64,000 nucleotides of DNA, taken from Methylosinus sp. Ce-a6. GTDB taxonomy: Bacteria > Pseudomonadota > Alphaproteobacteria > Rhizobiales > Beijerinckiaceae. The notes under the pieces were generated by a model. That model searched no databases. It was not told where the DNA came from and saw only the letters and a program-made list of their open reading frames with translations. This document shows, piece after piece, positions 9,130 through 22,558 of this stretch (position 1 is its first letter; each line of letters opens with the position of its first letter). The stretch is from assembly GCF_009811655.1 (NCBI RefSeq), contig NZ_BGJX01000008.1, forward strand, positions 83,391 to 147,390, in the 5' to 3' direction. A program made the translations under genes and the position numbers.

Positions 9130-9185
9130 GGAACGATCGATCCTGCCGGTTGAGTGGAAACGCCGACGAGCCTCGGCGGCTGGTT

Positions 9186-9842
9186 TTACAGTCTGGGCGA
9201 GCCGAGCCGCCAGCGGGCGATCTCGGCGGCGGAGAGGAGATGGACGCGATCGGGCGAAGTGCGCTCGGCGAGCGCGATCAGATCGCGGCTCACGCCCATG
9301 GAGGCGCTGTAGCGGAGAAGCGCGCGGCGCATTCCTCCGTCGTCGTAATGACGCTCGCGCAGGACTTCGCCGCTCCTCGGGTCGACCCCGTCGACATAAT
9401 TGAACATGCGATGCACGCCGACGCGGCTCTGGCGCGGGATCACCCGCTTGCGGCCGCCCATCAGCGCATAGACGCAGGCGGAATAGCAGCGCCCCGAGAC
9501 GAGCGCGCCGACTTCGGACTCGACTCTCGCGACGATCACCGCCATGCCGAGCCGCCGCAGCGCCTGGCCGAGCTGCATGGAGGCGACGACGCGGCCGCCC
9601 GGCGAGTCGAGGAGGACGATGCTCCGAAGCTCCGTCTCGCGTCCCTGATCGCGCAGAAAACGCACAAAGGCGTCGGCCGTGTCCTCCACGATCTCGCCCT
9701 CCGCGACGATGACGCGCGGACAATGATCGCCGCAACCGGCGTTGGCCATTGTCGCGAGGTGGAAGGACATCTCCTCCGCATGCGCCATAGGCGACGCGAC
9801 GAGCGCGGCAAGAGCGAGGAAAAGGACGGATTTTCGGCTCAT
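9186..9842 (-). CDS. Secreted ClpP-like serine protease-fold protein
   Basis: The protein has 218 residues. Residues 1-22 form a signal peptide ([16 protein letters not shown]). The mature part has the ClpP/crotonase topology: [19 protein letters not shown] (about 95) for the oxyanion strand, and [15 protein letters not shown] (about 138), where Ser in YSAC is the nucleophile position, followed by VGVHRMF with the candidate catalytic His. Such periplasmic ClpP-like proteins are common and mostly uncharacterised in alphaproteobacteria. It lies 56 bases upstream of the carboxylase gene on the same strand but has no obvious functional link to it. Confidence 0.75.
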   Translation of the reverse strand: MSRKSVLFLALAALVASPMAHAEEMSFHLATMANAGCGDHCPRVIVAEGEIVEDTADAFVRFLRDQGRETELRSIVLLDSPGGRVVASMQLGQALRRLGMAVIVARVESEVGALVSGRCYSACVYALMGGRKRVIPRQSRVGVHRMFNYVDGVDPRSGEVLRERHYDDGGMRRALLRYSASMGVSRDLIALAERTSPDRVHLLSAAEIARWRLGSPRL

Positions 9843-9915
9843 GCTCTCGGCGCTGCGTCTTTATCCCCATATGCGGCCAATTCCCGCCCCCGCGGCTCTC
9901 TCCCGGATCGCGGCC

Positions 9916-9991
9916 TGGTGGGCGGTGACGGACTCGAACCGCCGACCCTCTCGGTGTAAACGAGACGCTCTACCGACTGAGCTAACCGCCC
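9916..9991 (-). tRNA. tRNA-Val (anticodon TAC)
   Basis: The reverse strand reads GGGCGGTTAGCTCAGTCGGT at its 5' end and ends ACCGCCC-A-CCA. The acceptor stem pairs GGGCGGT with ACCGCCC, the D loop has AGCTCAG...GGTAGAGC, the anticodon stem CTCG/CGAG closes the loop TTTACAC (anticodon TAC, valine), and the T arm contains GGTTCGAGTCC. The CCA end is encoded. Total length is 76 nt with no intron or variable-arm oddity. Confidence 0.97.
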
Positions 9992-10159
9992 GCGCGCCGA
10001 CCGGGATCGACGCCGCATTGTTTACGGGAGGGCGCCCCCGCCTGCAAGACGAGTCGCGCGAGCGGCGAAACGACAAAGCCGCCGGCGACGGTCGCGCCCC
10101 GGCGGCGAGCTGGAATTCCGGTCGAAAGGGGGGAAGCCGGAGGCGGCGGGAGCCTGCCT

Positions 10160-10444
10160 CTACTTGGTCTTGTTGAGGGCCGCCTTGAGCGTGGCGCCGG
10201 GCTTGAATCGGGCGCTCTTGGAAGCGGGGATCTTGATCTCTTCGCCGGTCGCGGGGTTGCGGCCCTTGCCCGCCGCGCGCTTCTTGACGGAGAAGGTGCC
10301 GAAACCGACCAGACGCACCTCTTCGCCCTTTTTGAGGGCCTTGGTGATGCCGTCGAGCACCGCGTCTATGGCGGCGGCGGCGGCGGCCTTCGACGTCTCG
10401 GTCGCCTCCGCGACATGCTCGACCAGTTCCAATTTATTGACCAT
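10160..10444 (-). CDS. hupB: HU-family DNA-binding protein
   Basis: This 94-residue basic protein has the HU family signature GFGTFSVKKRAAGKGRNPATG (split around residues 46-66), and the intercalating Pro in RNPATGEEI at the beta-arm tip. HU dimers bend DNA and compact the nucleoid. It lies downstream of lon on the same strand, the conserved clpX-lon-hupB order of alphaproteobacteria. The ATG at 10444 follows AAGGGATGAGACC, a normal ribosome site. Longer upstream frames are not supported. Confidence 0.95.
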   Translation of the reverse strand: MVNKLELVEHVAEATETSKAAAAAAIDAVLDGITKALKKGEEVRLVGFGTFSVKKRAAGKGRNPATGEEIKIPASKSARFKPGATLKAALNKTK

Positions 10445-10695
10445 GGTCTCATCCCTTCTGCTTTTGCCGGAGCCGGTCGTCGATGCGCCGTGAGCGCCGA
10501 AAATCGAGCGGCGTCGAATCGTTCGGACCCGGCACAGAGGAGTGATGTGCCGGAATCTCAGCAAAAGCAAGGGTTAGAAGAAAGCGCGACGCCGGAATCC
10601 CTGGAAATCCGGGCGCCTCAGCGCGAGACGATGGGGGAAACAGGCGGAAACCGGGGCCCCGAACGGGCCTCGACCGCCTTCGCGCGGAGGACGGC

Positions 10696-10733
10696 GGCCC
10701 CTCCCCCGCGGCATAGCCGAAGGCGGAGGGGCC
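10696..10733 (-). terminator. GC-rich hairpin just after lon
   Basis: Arms GGCCCCTCC and GGAGGGGCC pair across about 20 bases directly downstream of the lon stop codon (10745, minus strand). There is no clear T tract, so it may be a processing or stability hairpin rather than a strong intrinsic terminator. Confidence 0.3.
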
Positions 10734-10744
10734 GGCCGAAGCCT

Positions 10745-13171
<2,427 letters not shown>

Positions 13172-13460
13172 TTCTTTTTTCCTGTTCCGTTTCGCTCCCC
13201 GCCGAGGCGGGGCGAGGCGACGCTCTGACGCAGAGGGACGCTTCTGACGTTAAAGTGACGCTTGCAAGTTCCGGGCCCGACGCTCGGACGGCTCTCGATC
13301 CCGCCTTCCGCAAACCCGCTAGCGCATGAACGGCGTCGAAGGCGATCACGCAACAAATGGGCCCAGCGGCGGAACGATTCAAGATACTGGAAAAACAGAC
13401 ATATGCGACATGAGAGGGCGGGAGCGGCGAAAAAGGCGCGCTCCCGCGCCCAAAAAAGCG

Positions 13461-14726
13461 TCAGGCGCTGGCGCCGCCGCTCTTCTCGTTGCGTTCGGCG
13501 TAGATGTAGAGCGGACGCGCCTTGCCCTCGACGACCTCGGGCCCGATGACGACCTGCTCGACGCCCTCGAGGCCGGGAAGCTCGAACATTGTGTCGAGCA
13601 GAATGCCCTCCATGATGGAGCGCAGGCCGCGCGCGCCGGTGTGGCGCTCGATCGCCTTGCGGGCGACGGACGAAAGGGCCTCGTCCTGGAAGGTGAGCTC
13701 GGTGCTCTCCATCTCGAACAGGCGCTGATATTGTTTGACCAGCGCATTCTTCGGCTCAGTGAGGATGCGCTTCAACGCCTCCTCGTCCAGATCCTCGAGC
13801 GTCGCGATCACCGGCAGGCGGCCGACGAATTCGGGGATGAGGCCGAACTTCAGCAGATCCTCCGGCTGCACATGGCGGAAGATGTCGCCGGTGCGGCGCT
13901 CGTCCGGCGCCTGCACATTGGCGCCGAAGCCGATCGACGTGCCGCGACCCCGCGCCGAAATGATCTTCTCGAGGCCGGCGAAGGCGCCGCCGCAGATGAA
14001 GAGGATGTTGGTGGTGTCGACCTGCAGGAATTCCTGCTGCGGATGCTTGCGGCCGCCTTGCGGCGGCACGGAGGCGATGGTGCCTTCCATGATCTTCAGC
14101 AGCGCCTGCTGCACGCCCTCGCCCGACACGTCGCGGGTGATGGACGGATTGTCGGATTTGCGCGAGATCTTGTCGATCTCGTCGACATAGACGATGCCGC
14201 GCTGCGCCCGCTCGACATTATAGTCGGAGGCTTGCAGCAGCTTGAGGATGATGTTCTCGACATCCTCGCCGACATAGCCCGCTTCGGTCAGCGTCGTCGC
14301 GTCGGCCATGGTGAAGGGCACGTCGAGAATGCGCGCGAGCGTCTGCGCCAGCATCGTCTTGCCGACGCCGGTCGGTCCGATCAGCAGAATATTGGATTTG
14401 GCGAGCTCGACGTCGCCATGCTTGGCGGCGTGATTGAGGCGCTTGTAGTGATTGTGCACGGCCACCGAGAGCACGCGCTTGGCCTGCGCCTGGCCGATCA
14501 CATAATCATCGAGAACCTTGCAGATCTCCCGCGGCGTCGGAATGCCGTCGCGCTGCTTGACGATGGACTTGTTCTCCTCGCGGATGATGTCCATGCAGAG
14601 CTCGACGCATTCGTCGCAGATGAAGACCGTGGGGCCGGCGATGAGCTTGCGCACCTCATGCTGGCTCTTACCGCAAAATGAGCAGTAGAGCGTGTTCTTC
14701 GAGTCGCTGCTGCCGACCTTGCTCAT
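13461..14726 (-). CDS. clpX: ClpX ATPase subunit of Clp protease
   Basis: The protein has 421 residues. The N-terminal zinc-binding domain has [14 protein letters not shown] and the second pair CDECVELC (residues about 15-43). The AAA+ core has Walker [13 protein letters not shown] (about 120), Walker [10 protein letters not shown], the pore region and sensor motifs. ClpX unfolds substrates and feeds them to ClpP. The ATG at 14726 follows AGGAGACGAGAC; a longer frame upstream is not needed. ClpP, which normally sits directly upstream, is absent here: the next gene on this strand is pfp, beyond a 318-base gap. Confidence 0.98.
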   Translation of the reverse strand: MSKVGSSDSKNTLYCSFCGKSQHEVRKLIAGPTVFICDECVELCMDIIREENKSIVKQRDGIPTPREICKVLDDYVIGQAQAKRVLSVAVHNHYKRLNHAAKHGDVELAKSNILLIGPTGVGKTMLAQTLARILDVPFTMADATTLTEAGYVGEDVENIILKLLQASDYNVERAQRGIVYVDEIDKISRKSDNPSITRDVSGEGVQQALLKIMEGTIASVPPQGGRKHPQQEFLQVDTTNILFICGGAFAGLEKIISARGRGTSIGFGANVQAPDERRTGDIFRHVQPEDLLKFGLIPEFVGRLPVIATLEDLDEEALKRILTEPKNALVKQYQRLFEMESTELTFQDEALSSVARKAIERHTGARGLRSIMEGILLDTMFELPGLEGVEQVVIGPEVVEGKARPLYIYAERNEKSGGASA

Positions 14727-15044
14727 GTCTCGTCTCCTGACCGATCGGCCCGCTCTCGCGAATCGAACCAACCTCACTCGATATCAGCGAGGGCCTAACA
14801 AAAGGTGCAGGCAGGCACGGCCCGCCGCATTCCCCGCCCCAGCCTCCGGCGTCCACGCTGGAACCAGTCTATTAGCCCCAGCCCCCAATGCAACCACGGC
14901 GGCCCCACATAAATCAAGCAAGAATCGCGCCTTGGGAAGGGGGGCGGCGGCTTTTCCCGGCTGCTTCCCCTTCTAGAGAGTAAACGCCCTGGAAATCAAG
15001 CTTTTGACCCAGGGCGTCGCCGTGCGCATGACACTTTCGAGACG
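14727..15044. other. Intergenic region upstream of clpX
   Basis: These 318 bases between pfp and clpX contain no supported gene. A GC-rich tract lies at about 14930-14970, and an inverted repeat lies at 14984-15017 next to the pfp stop. The clpX promoter should lie here, but I cannot point to convincing -35/-10 elements. This is where clpP is found in most relatives. Confidence 0.6.
14984..15017 (-). terminator. Possible pfp terminator hairpin
   Basis: On the minus strand ACGCCCTGG pairs with CCAGGGCGT around a 16-base loop and is followed by only TTT. It sits about 30 bases after the pfp stop codon. The stem is perfect but the short T run makes intrinsic termination uncertain. Confidence 0.4.
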
Positions 15045-16265
15045 TTACGCTCTCAGAATTTTGGCGACAGGATTGAGGCGCAGCCTGTACGCATCCGGCA
15101 TGCCCGAGCCGAGCAGCGGACGCAGATAAAGTCGGAAGGCGTCAGTGACATCGGTTCCATCGGCGCTCAGGAACTCGTCCGGCATCACCTTGGTCTTGCC
15201 GGCGACCGCCTCCAGCGGCGTGAGCCGATAATCGACCGAGTAGAAGCCCGTGCGGTGAATCGTCACGGAGCCGTCGCGATCCCCCCACAGCGCGAACTGC
15301 ACCGCCTTCTCGCCGACCTCGCGCGCCTCGCGCTGATCCACGTCGGAGACGCAGCCGACGAAGCTGCGCTGCACATAGCCGAAAGTGTCGGCGCGCACGC
15401 GCTTGAAGCCGAGCTTCGACTTGACGAGCTCGGTCAGCATGTCGGCGAGAGCGCCGCCGCCGAGGTGCACATTGCCATGCGCGTCCTTCTCCACCTGCTC
15501 GGCGAGCTTGACCGCGATCGGCGTGTGCTTCTCGTCGCTGACGCCCTCGGAGACGGCGACGACGCAGCGCCCATATTTGTCCATCGTCGCTTTGACGTCG
15601 GCGAGGAAGCGCTCCGTGTCGAAGACGCGCTCGGGCACATAGATGAGATGCGGGCCGTCGTCCGGAAACTTCTTGCCGAGCGCGGAAGCGGCGGTGAGAA
15701 AGCCCGCATGGCGGCCCATCACCACGGCGATATAGACGCCGGGCAGCGCCCAATTGTCGAGATTGGCGCCGGCGAAGGCCTGCGCGACCCAGCGCGCCGC
15801 GGAGGGAAAGCCCGGCGTGTGATCGTTGATCATCAGATCATTGTCGATCGTCTTGGGAATATGCACGACGCGCAGCGGATAGCCGGCGCGCCCCGCCTCC
15901 TCCGAGACGATGCGCACCGTGTCGGAGCTGTCATTGCCGCCCACATAGAAAAAGCAGCCGATCCGATGCGCGCGCAGCACCTCGAAGATCTGGTGGCAAT
16001 ATTTGAGATCCGGCTTGTCGCGCGTGGAGCCGAGCGCCGAGGAGGGAGTCTGCGCGACCATTTCGAGATTATGCGTCGTCTCTTGCGTCAGATCGACGAA
16101 GTCCTCGTCGACGATGCCGCGCACGCCATGCAGCGCGCCATAGACGCGATCCACGCAGCGGAACTTGCGCGACTCGAGCACCGCGCCGACGAGCGACTGA
16201 TTGATGACCGCGGTGGGGCCTCCGCCCTGCGCGATGAGGACTTTCGAGAAATCGATGTCGGACAC
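15045..16265 (-). CDS. pfp: PPi-type 6-phosphofructokinase
   Basis: The protein has 406 residues. The PFK fold is clear: QGGGPTAVINQSL near the N terminus, GGNDSSDT (about 103), IPKTIDNDL (about 128) and MGRHAGFLTA. The Asp in GGND-S and the Lys in PKTIDND are the residues that mark pyrophosphate-dependent enzymes (ATP-dependent ones have Gly at both places). It would interconvert fructose 6-phosphate and fructose 1,6-bisphosphate reversibly in glycolysis or the RuMP/Calvin links. The start is GTG at 16265, preceded by AGGAG at six bases, which is better supported than the upstream ATG at 16286. Confidence 0.9.
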   Translation of the reverse strand: MSDIDFSKVLIAQGGGPTAVINQSLVGAVLESRKFRCVDRVYGALHGVRGIVDEDFVDLTQETTHNLEMVAQTPSSALGSTRDKPDLKYCHQIFEVLRAHRIGCFFYVGGNDSSDTVRIVSEEAGRAGYPLRVVHIPKTIDNDLMINDHTPGFPSAARWVAQAFAGANLDNWALPGVYIAVVMGRHAGFLTAASALGKKFPDDGPHLIYVPERVFDTERFLADVKATMDKYGRCVVAVSEGVSDEKHTPIAVKLAEQVEKDAHGNVHLGGGALADMLTELVKSKLGFKRVRADTFGYVQRSFVGCVSDVDQREAREVGEKAVQFALWGDRDGSVTIHRTGFYSVDYRLTPLEAVAGKTKVMPDEFLSADGTDVTDAFRLYLRPLLGSGMPDAYRLRLNPVAKILRA

Positions 16266-16290
16266 GAGAGCTCCTATGCAAGGCAAATGG

Positions 16291-16369
16291 GTAGTCGGCA
16301 GTAGGCAGTGGCAAAAGCGCGCCGGAGCAGACGTGCGTCGGACTGCCGAGCGCCTATTGCCGACTGCCT
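16291..16369. repeat. Inverted GGCAGT-type intergenic repeat
   Basis: The left part has GTCGGCAGTAGGCAGT and the right part, read on the other strand, has GGCAGTCGGCAATAGGCG. Short GGCAGTA/GGCAATA units thus face each other between secA and pfp. They could pair in RNA as an imperfect hairpin. There is no coding potential. Confidence 0.6.
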
Positions 16370-16373
16370 CACA

Positions 16374-19199
<2,826 letters not shown>

Positions 19200-19429
19200 G
19201 CGCAAACCTTTCTAGATGAGCCCCGGGGAAGGGGCCGGCGGAGGCCGCCTTTTCGCACATGTTCCTTTCGATTTGCCAATTTCTTTTCGAAAGGCGCGCG
19301 CGGCCGCGCGCTCGCGCTCGCAGCGGCGGCGCGGCGACCGGGCGAGAGATAAGAGCCGCCAGAACCCTTGTCAATGTAAGGGAAAGCTTACCCGACAGGG
19401 CGGGTCAGCCTTTTGGAAACAATCACGAT

Positions 19430-19654
19430 TCATAAATCCATCGCGCCGGAGAGGACGTGCAGGACGACGACCGTCTCGTCCAAGACTTGATAGAAAATCA
19501 GATAATTGCCATGGACCACCCGATGAATGCCGCTCGCTTCGTGACCAGGAAGGAGAGGATAGGCCAGCGGCGTCGCCGGAAGGGCGCGGCAGCGGGCCTC
19601 GAGATCGTCGACAAAGATGAAAGCGCGCGCCTCGGCGGAGAAGGCGAGCTTCAT
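19430..19654 (-). CDS. ParE/RelE-family toxin with internal deletion
   Basis: This is a 74-residue ParE-like protein. It starts MKLAFSAEARA and then jumps straight to FIFVDDLEARCRALPATP, and the C terminus HRVVHGNYLIFYQV...VVLHVLSGAMD is typical. Family members are about 95-100 residues and have a DLxxIxxYIAxxNPxRAxS stretch between those two segments, so about 20 residues of the N-terminal helical hairpin are missing in frame. That hairpin contacts partner and target, so the toxin is probably inactive. Its ATG overlaps the antitoxin TGA (ATGA), the normal coupling for the pair. Confidence 0.8.
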   Translation of the reverse strand: MKLAFSAEARAFIFVDDLEARCRALPATPLAYPLLPGHEASGIHRVVHGNYLIFYQVLDETVVVLHVLSGAMDL

Positions 19655-19914
19655 TCGGAGCGTCGGCCCCCTGCGTCTCCATAGCGCGCGCGAAGTTCGG
19701 CGAAAACCTCGTCAGCGGAATGGATCCGGCCGGCGCGAGCGTCGGCGAGACCGCGCTGCAAAGCGACATCGAGCGCCGCCATTCGCTTATCGCGCTCTTC
19801 GATCAGCCGCACGCCTTCGCGGATTACCTCGCTCCTGGAACGATAGCGGCCGCTCGACACCAGCCGATCGATGGCCCTCTCCAAGTCCCGCTCGAGTAGA
19901 ACGCCGCTCGGCAT
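19651..19914 (-). CDS. ParD-type antitoxin
   Basis: This 87-residue protein has an N-terminal ribbon-helix-helix domain (LERAIDRLVSSGRYRSRSEVI, then REGVRLIEERD), followed by a helical toxin-binding tail rich in Ala and Arg (ALQRGLADARAGRIHSADEVF). It would bind its own promoter as a dimer and neutralise the ParE-like toxin encoded by the overlapping downstream gene. The antitoxin looks intact even though the toxin is shortened, so it may now act only as an autoregulator or guard against related toxins. Confidence 0.85.
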   Translation of the reverse strand: MPSGVLLERDLERAIDRLVSSGRYRSRSEVIREGVRLIEERDKRMAALDVALQRGLADARAGRIHSADEVFAELRARYGDAGGRRSE

Positions 19915-19981
19915 AGCAGCTCTCCTTCATCGTCGGACTATGGCAAATCGGCCGAACTTTGCAAAGACGACCCCCCTCCCG

Positions 19982-20959
19982 TCACTCCGGCGCCTCCTCG
20001 ATCCGCCGAAACGGCAGGGGCAGCCGGCCCTGCTCCAGCAGTCTCGAGAATAGGCGCAGCCCCGCGGGCTCGTTGCCATTGGGGTGGACCAGCACGATCG
20101 AGCCGTCGCGGGGCGCCGGCGAAAGCACGAGCCAGGCGTCCGCGCCGAGCGCGATCAAATGGCGGCGGCGCAGCTTCTCCATCAGCCGCGCGTCGGCGAC
20201 GAGGCCGGGAAAGCGGAAAAACGCCGAAGGCGTCGCCCCGCGCTCGATCAAAAGCTTTTCCACCCGCAAGATTTCGGCGTCGAGATCGACGCCCGGCCGC
20301 AGCAGATAATTCTGCGCATCGGCGAGGCGCGGAGCGTAAGGGTGGCTGTAGGAATGGCCGACCCAGGCGATCCGCAGCGATCCGCTCGCCGCCTCGCTCA
20401 TCAGCCAGTCGAAATCCGCGCCGTGCCGCTCGAGCCAGAGGCCGGACACGGAGAGCGCCAGCGGCGCGCCGGGCGCGACATCGGCGAGGCTGCGCAGAAA
20501 GTCGCGGTCGAGCGGCCGCCGGCTCGGGCAGAGATCGCCGGTGAGATAGGAGCCCGCCCCTGCCCCATGGCCGAGACCGGCGCTGATCGAGAGGCTGCGC
20601 CCGGAGGCGACGAGACGCGGCTCGTCCGGAGCGCCGGGCCGCGGCCGCAGCGCGCGCATGAAGCGCGTCTCCTGTTGAGCCTCCTCCGTCGTCTCGAGGC
20701 AGCGCCATGCGCTCTCGGGCTCGAGGCTCGTCTCCAGCGTCGCCGGATCGACCGTGAGCGCGATTCGTTCGCCGTCGAGCCGCATGCGGCGGATGGCGAG
20801 GCGCGTCTCGCCGGAGGGCCCATGGCATTCCAGAAAGACAGGCCGATAATCCGCTACGCGGCGCGCCGCCTCGCGCGCCTCGACGCGAGGGGCGATTGCG
20901 GCGAGGGCGGCGAGCGCCCAGAATGAGATCGTCGCGTTGCTTCGCGGGGGATGGCGCAT
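19982..20959 (-). CDS. Secreted degenerate polysaccharide-deacetylase-like protein
   Basis: The protein has 325 residues. An N-terminal signal peptide (SFWALAALAAIAPRVEA) precedes a NodB-like fold recognisable by WVGHSYSHPY (about 220, corresponding to the HSxxH metal motif), the FFRFPGLVADARL motif (R-x-PG) and a C-terminal VLVHPNGN strand. The first NodB motif, TFDDG, is replaced by YLTGDLCPS, so one catalytic Asp appears to be lost or shifted. It may bind rather than deacetylate cell-wall or exopolysaccharide sugars. Its ATG overlaps the divergent GNAT start codon (CATG at 20957-20960). Confidence 0.68.
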   Translation of the reverse strand: MRHPPRSNATISFWALAALAAIAPRVEAREAARRVADYRPVFLECHGPSGETRLAIRRMRLDGERIALTVDPATLETSLEPESAWRCLETTEEAQQETRFMRALRPRPGAPDEPRLVASGRSLSISAGLGHGAGAGSYLTGDLCPSRRPLDRDFLRSLADVAPGAPLALSVSGLWLERHGADFDWLMSEAASGSLRIAWVGHSYSHPYAPRLADAQNYLLRPGVDLDAEILRVEKLLIERGATPSAFFRFPGLVADARLMEKLRRRHLIALGADAWLVLSPAPRDGSIVLVHPNGNEPAGLRLFSRLLEQGRLPLPFRRIEEAPE

Positions 20960-21431
20960 GACCGAGAAAACTCCTCCCCAAAAAGACCCTGACGGGAAAT
21001 CCCCGCGGGAAACGCTTTCGGTCGTCTTCCACGATCTCGCCCGCGAGAGCCCGGCCGTCGCGGCGGCGCTCGGCGGCGAGCTCGCCGCCCGTTTCCGCCC
21101 CCGCGACGAGGCGCCCTACTCCATCATCGCCCATGACGACGCCGGCGCGCTGATCGGCGGGCTCAACGGCGTCTTCCATTGGCGCTGGCTCTATATAAGG
21201 CATTTGTGGGTCTCGCCCGAGCGCCGCGGCATAGGCCTCGGCACGGCGCTGCTGCGGCGCGCCGAGAGCGAGGCCCGCTCGCGCGACTGCCTCGGCCTCT
21301 ATATCGACAGTTTCGACCCTCGCGCCGCTCGCCTCTATGAGAGATTCGGCTTCGTCCGATTCGGCGAGATCGCCGATTTTCCACTCGGCCATAGCCGCAT
21401 GTTCTTCTCCAAGAGGCTCGAGCCCGCATGA
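20958..21431 (+). CDS. GNAT-family acetyltransferase
   Basis: The protein has 157 residues. The GNAT core runs from about residue 60: GALIGGLNGVFHWRWLYIR, then HLWVSPERRGIGLGTALLRRAE with the acetyl-CoA loop RRGIGLG, and the C-terminal FDPRAARLYERFGFVRFGEI. The substrate is unknown. The GGGGG tract seven bases upstream favours the ATG at 20958 over 20951 and 20937. Its stop overlaps the next gene (ATGA), so it is co-translated with the zinc alcohol dehydrogenase. The start codon overlaps that of the divergent deacetylase-like gene. Confidence 0.85.
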   Translation: MTEKTPPQKDPDGKSPRETLSVVFHDLARESPAVAAALGGELAARFRPRDEAPYSIIAHDDAGALIGGLNGVFHWRWLYIRHLWVSPERRGIGLGTALLRRAESEARSRDCLGLYIDSFDPRAARLYERFGFVRFGEIADFPLGHSRMFFSKRLEPA

Positions 21432-22426
21432 GCGCGCCGGAAATGACGGCCATGGCGCTGCGCCGGCCGCGGACGCCGCTCGCGGCCGAGCGCCGGCCCC
21501 TGCCCCGTCCGGATTCAGGCGAATTGCTGCTCGAGGTCGAGGCCTGCGGCGTCTGCCGCACCGATCTCCATGTCGTCGACGGCGAGCTCGAGCATCCGAA
21601 GCTGCCCATCGTTCCGGGCCATGAGATCGTCGGCCGCGTGATGGAGATCGGCGCGGGCGTCACGGGATTCGCGATCGGCGAGCGCGTCGGCGTTCCCTGG
21701 CTCGGCCACACCTGCGGCGCCTGCCCCTATTGCGCGAGCGGACATGAGAATCTCTGCGACGATCCGCTCTTCACCGGCTACACGCGCGACGGCGGCTATG
21801 CGACTCATACGGTCGCCGACGCCTCCTATTGCTTTTTGCTTCCGCGAGAGGGCGACGCCGCGACGCTGGCGCCGCTGCTCTGCGCCGGCCTCATCGGCTG
21901 GCGCTCGCTGAAAATGACGGGCGAAGCGCGGAACGTCGGCGTCTACGGCTTCGGCGCCGCGGCGCATATCATCGCGCAGGTCGCGATCGCGCGCGGGCGG
22001 CGCATCTTCGCCTTTGTGCGGCCGGGGGACGAGAGGGCGCGCGATTTCGCGCTCTCGCTCGGCGCCGTCTGGGCCGGCGGCTCCGACGAGGCGCCGCCCG
22101 AGACGCTCGATGCGGCGATCATCTTCGCGCCCGTCGGCGCCCTCGTCCCGCGCGCGCTCTCGGCGCTGCGCAAGGGCGGGATCGTCGTCTGCGGCGGCAT
22201 TCACATGAGCGACATTCCCTCTTTTCCCTATTCGCTGCTGTGGGAGGAGCGTCGGATCGCCTCGGTCGCCAATCTCACCCGCGACGACGCGCGCGAGTTT
22301 CTGGCGCTCGCTCGCCAGCTCGGCGTCGATGCGCATGTCGTGCGCTATCCTCTCGCCGCGGCCAATGAGGCGCTCGCGGATTTGCGCGAGGGGCGCCTGC
22401 AAGGCGCGGCGGTGCTGTTGCCGTGA
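21428..22426 (+). CDS. Zinc-dependent alcohol dehydrogenase (AdhA-like)
   Basis: This 332-residue MDR-superfamily enzyme has catalytic zinc ligands in CGVCRTDLH (about 37) and GHEIVGRV (about 60), a structural zinc site CGACPYCASGHENLC (about 98) and a Rossmann segment GVYGFGAAAHIIAQVA (about 178). The C terminus (LREGRLQGAAVLLP) is typical of AdhA-type alcohol dehydrogenases acting on primary alcohols or aldehydes with NAD(H). In a methylotroph-like setting it could serve alcohol or aldehyde turnover, but that is inference. It is translationally coupled to the upstream acetyltransferase. Confidence 0.88.
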   Translation: MSAPEMTAMALRRPRTPLAAERRPLPRPDSGELLLEVEACGVCRTDLHVVDGELEHPKLPIVPGHEIVGRVMEIGAGVTGFAIGERVGVPWLGHTCGACPYCASGHENLCDDPLFTGYTRDGGYATHTVADASYCFLLPREGDAATLAPLLCAGLIGWRSLKMTGEARNVGVYGFGAAAHIIAQVAIARGRRIFAFVRPGDERARDFALSLGAVWAGGSDEAPPETLDAAIIFAPVGALVPRALSALRKGGIVVCGGIHMSDIPSFPYSLLWEERRIASVANLTRDDAREFLALARQLGVDAHVVRYPLAAANEALADLREGRLQGAAVLLP

Positions 22427-22428
22427 GC

Positions 22429-22558
22429 GCCCCCTCCCCGGCCCTCCCCCGCCTGCGGCGGGAGAGGGAGACGCCGACGATCGGCGTCTCGCGGCGGCTC
22501 GATGAAGCGCGCAGCCTACCCCCTCTCCCGCGCAGCGGGGGAAGGCTGGGGAGGGGGC
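22429..22558. repeat. Facing palindromic repeats overlapping a gene end
   Basis: The left arm (about 22429-22469) carries CCCCTCCCCGGCCCTCCCCC and the hairpin CCGCCTGCGGCGGG. The right arm (about 22519-22558) is its inverted counterpart, CCCTCTCCCGC...GGGGAAGGCTGGGGAGGGGG. The arms face each other across about 50 bases. The right arm overlaps the last 14 codons of the kinase gene ending at 22516, giving it the tail TPPPQPSPAARERG, a peptide typical of translated REP-like elements. Confidence 0.75.

Noticed and set aside
7612..9153. A 513-codon plus-strand open frame opposite the carboxylase gene
   Set aside because: It is a shadow of the acyl-CoA carboxylase beta gene; the His/Asp/Arg-rich translation has no family features.
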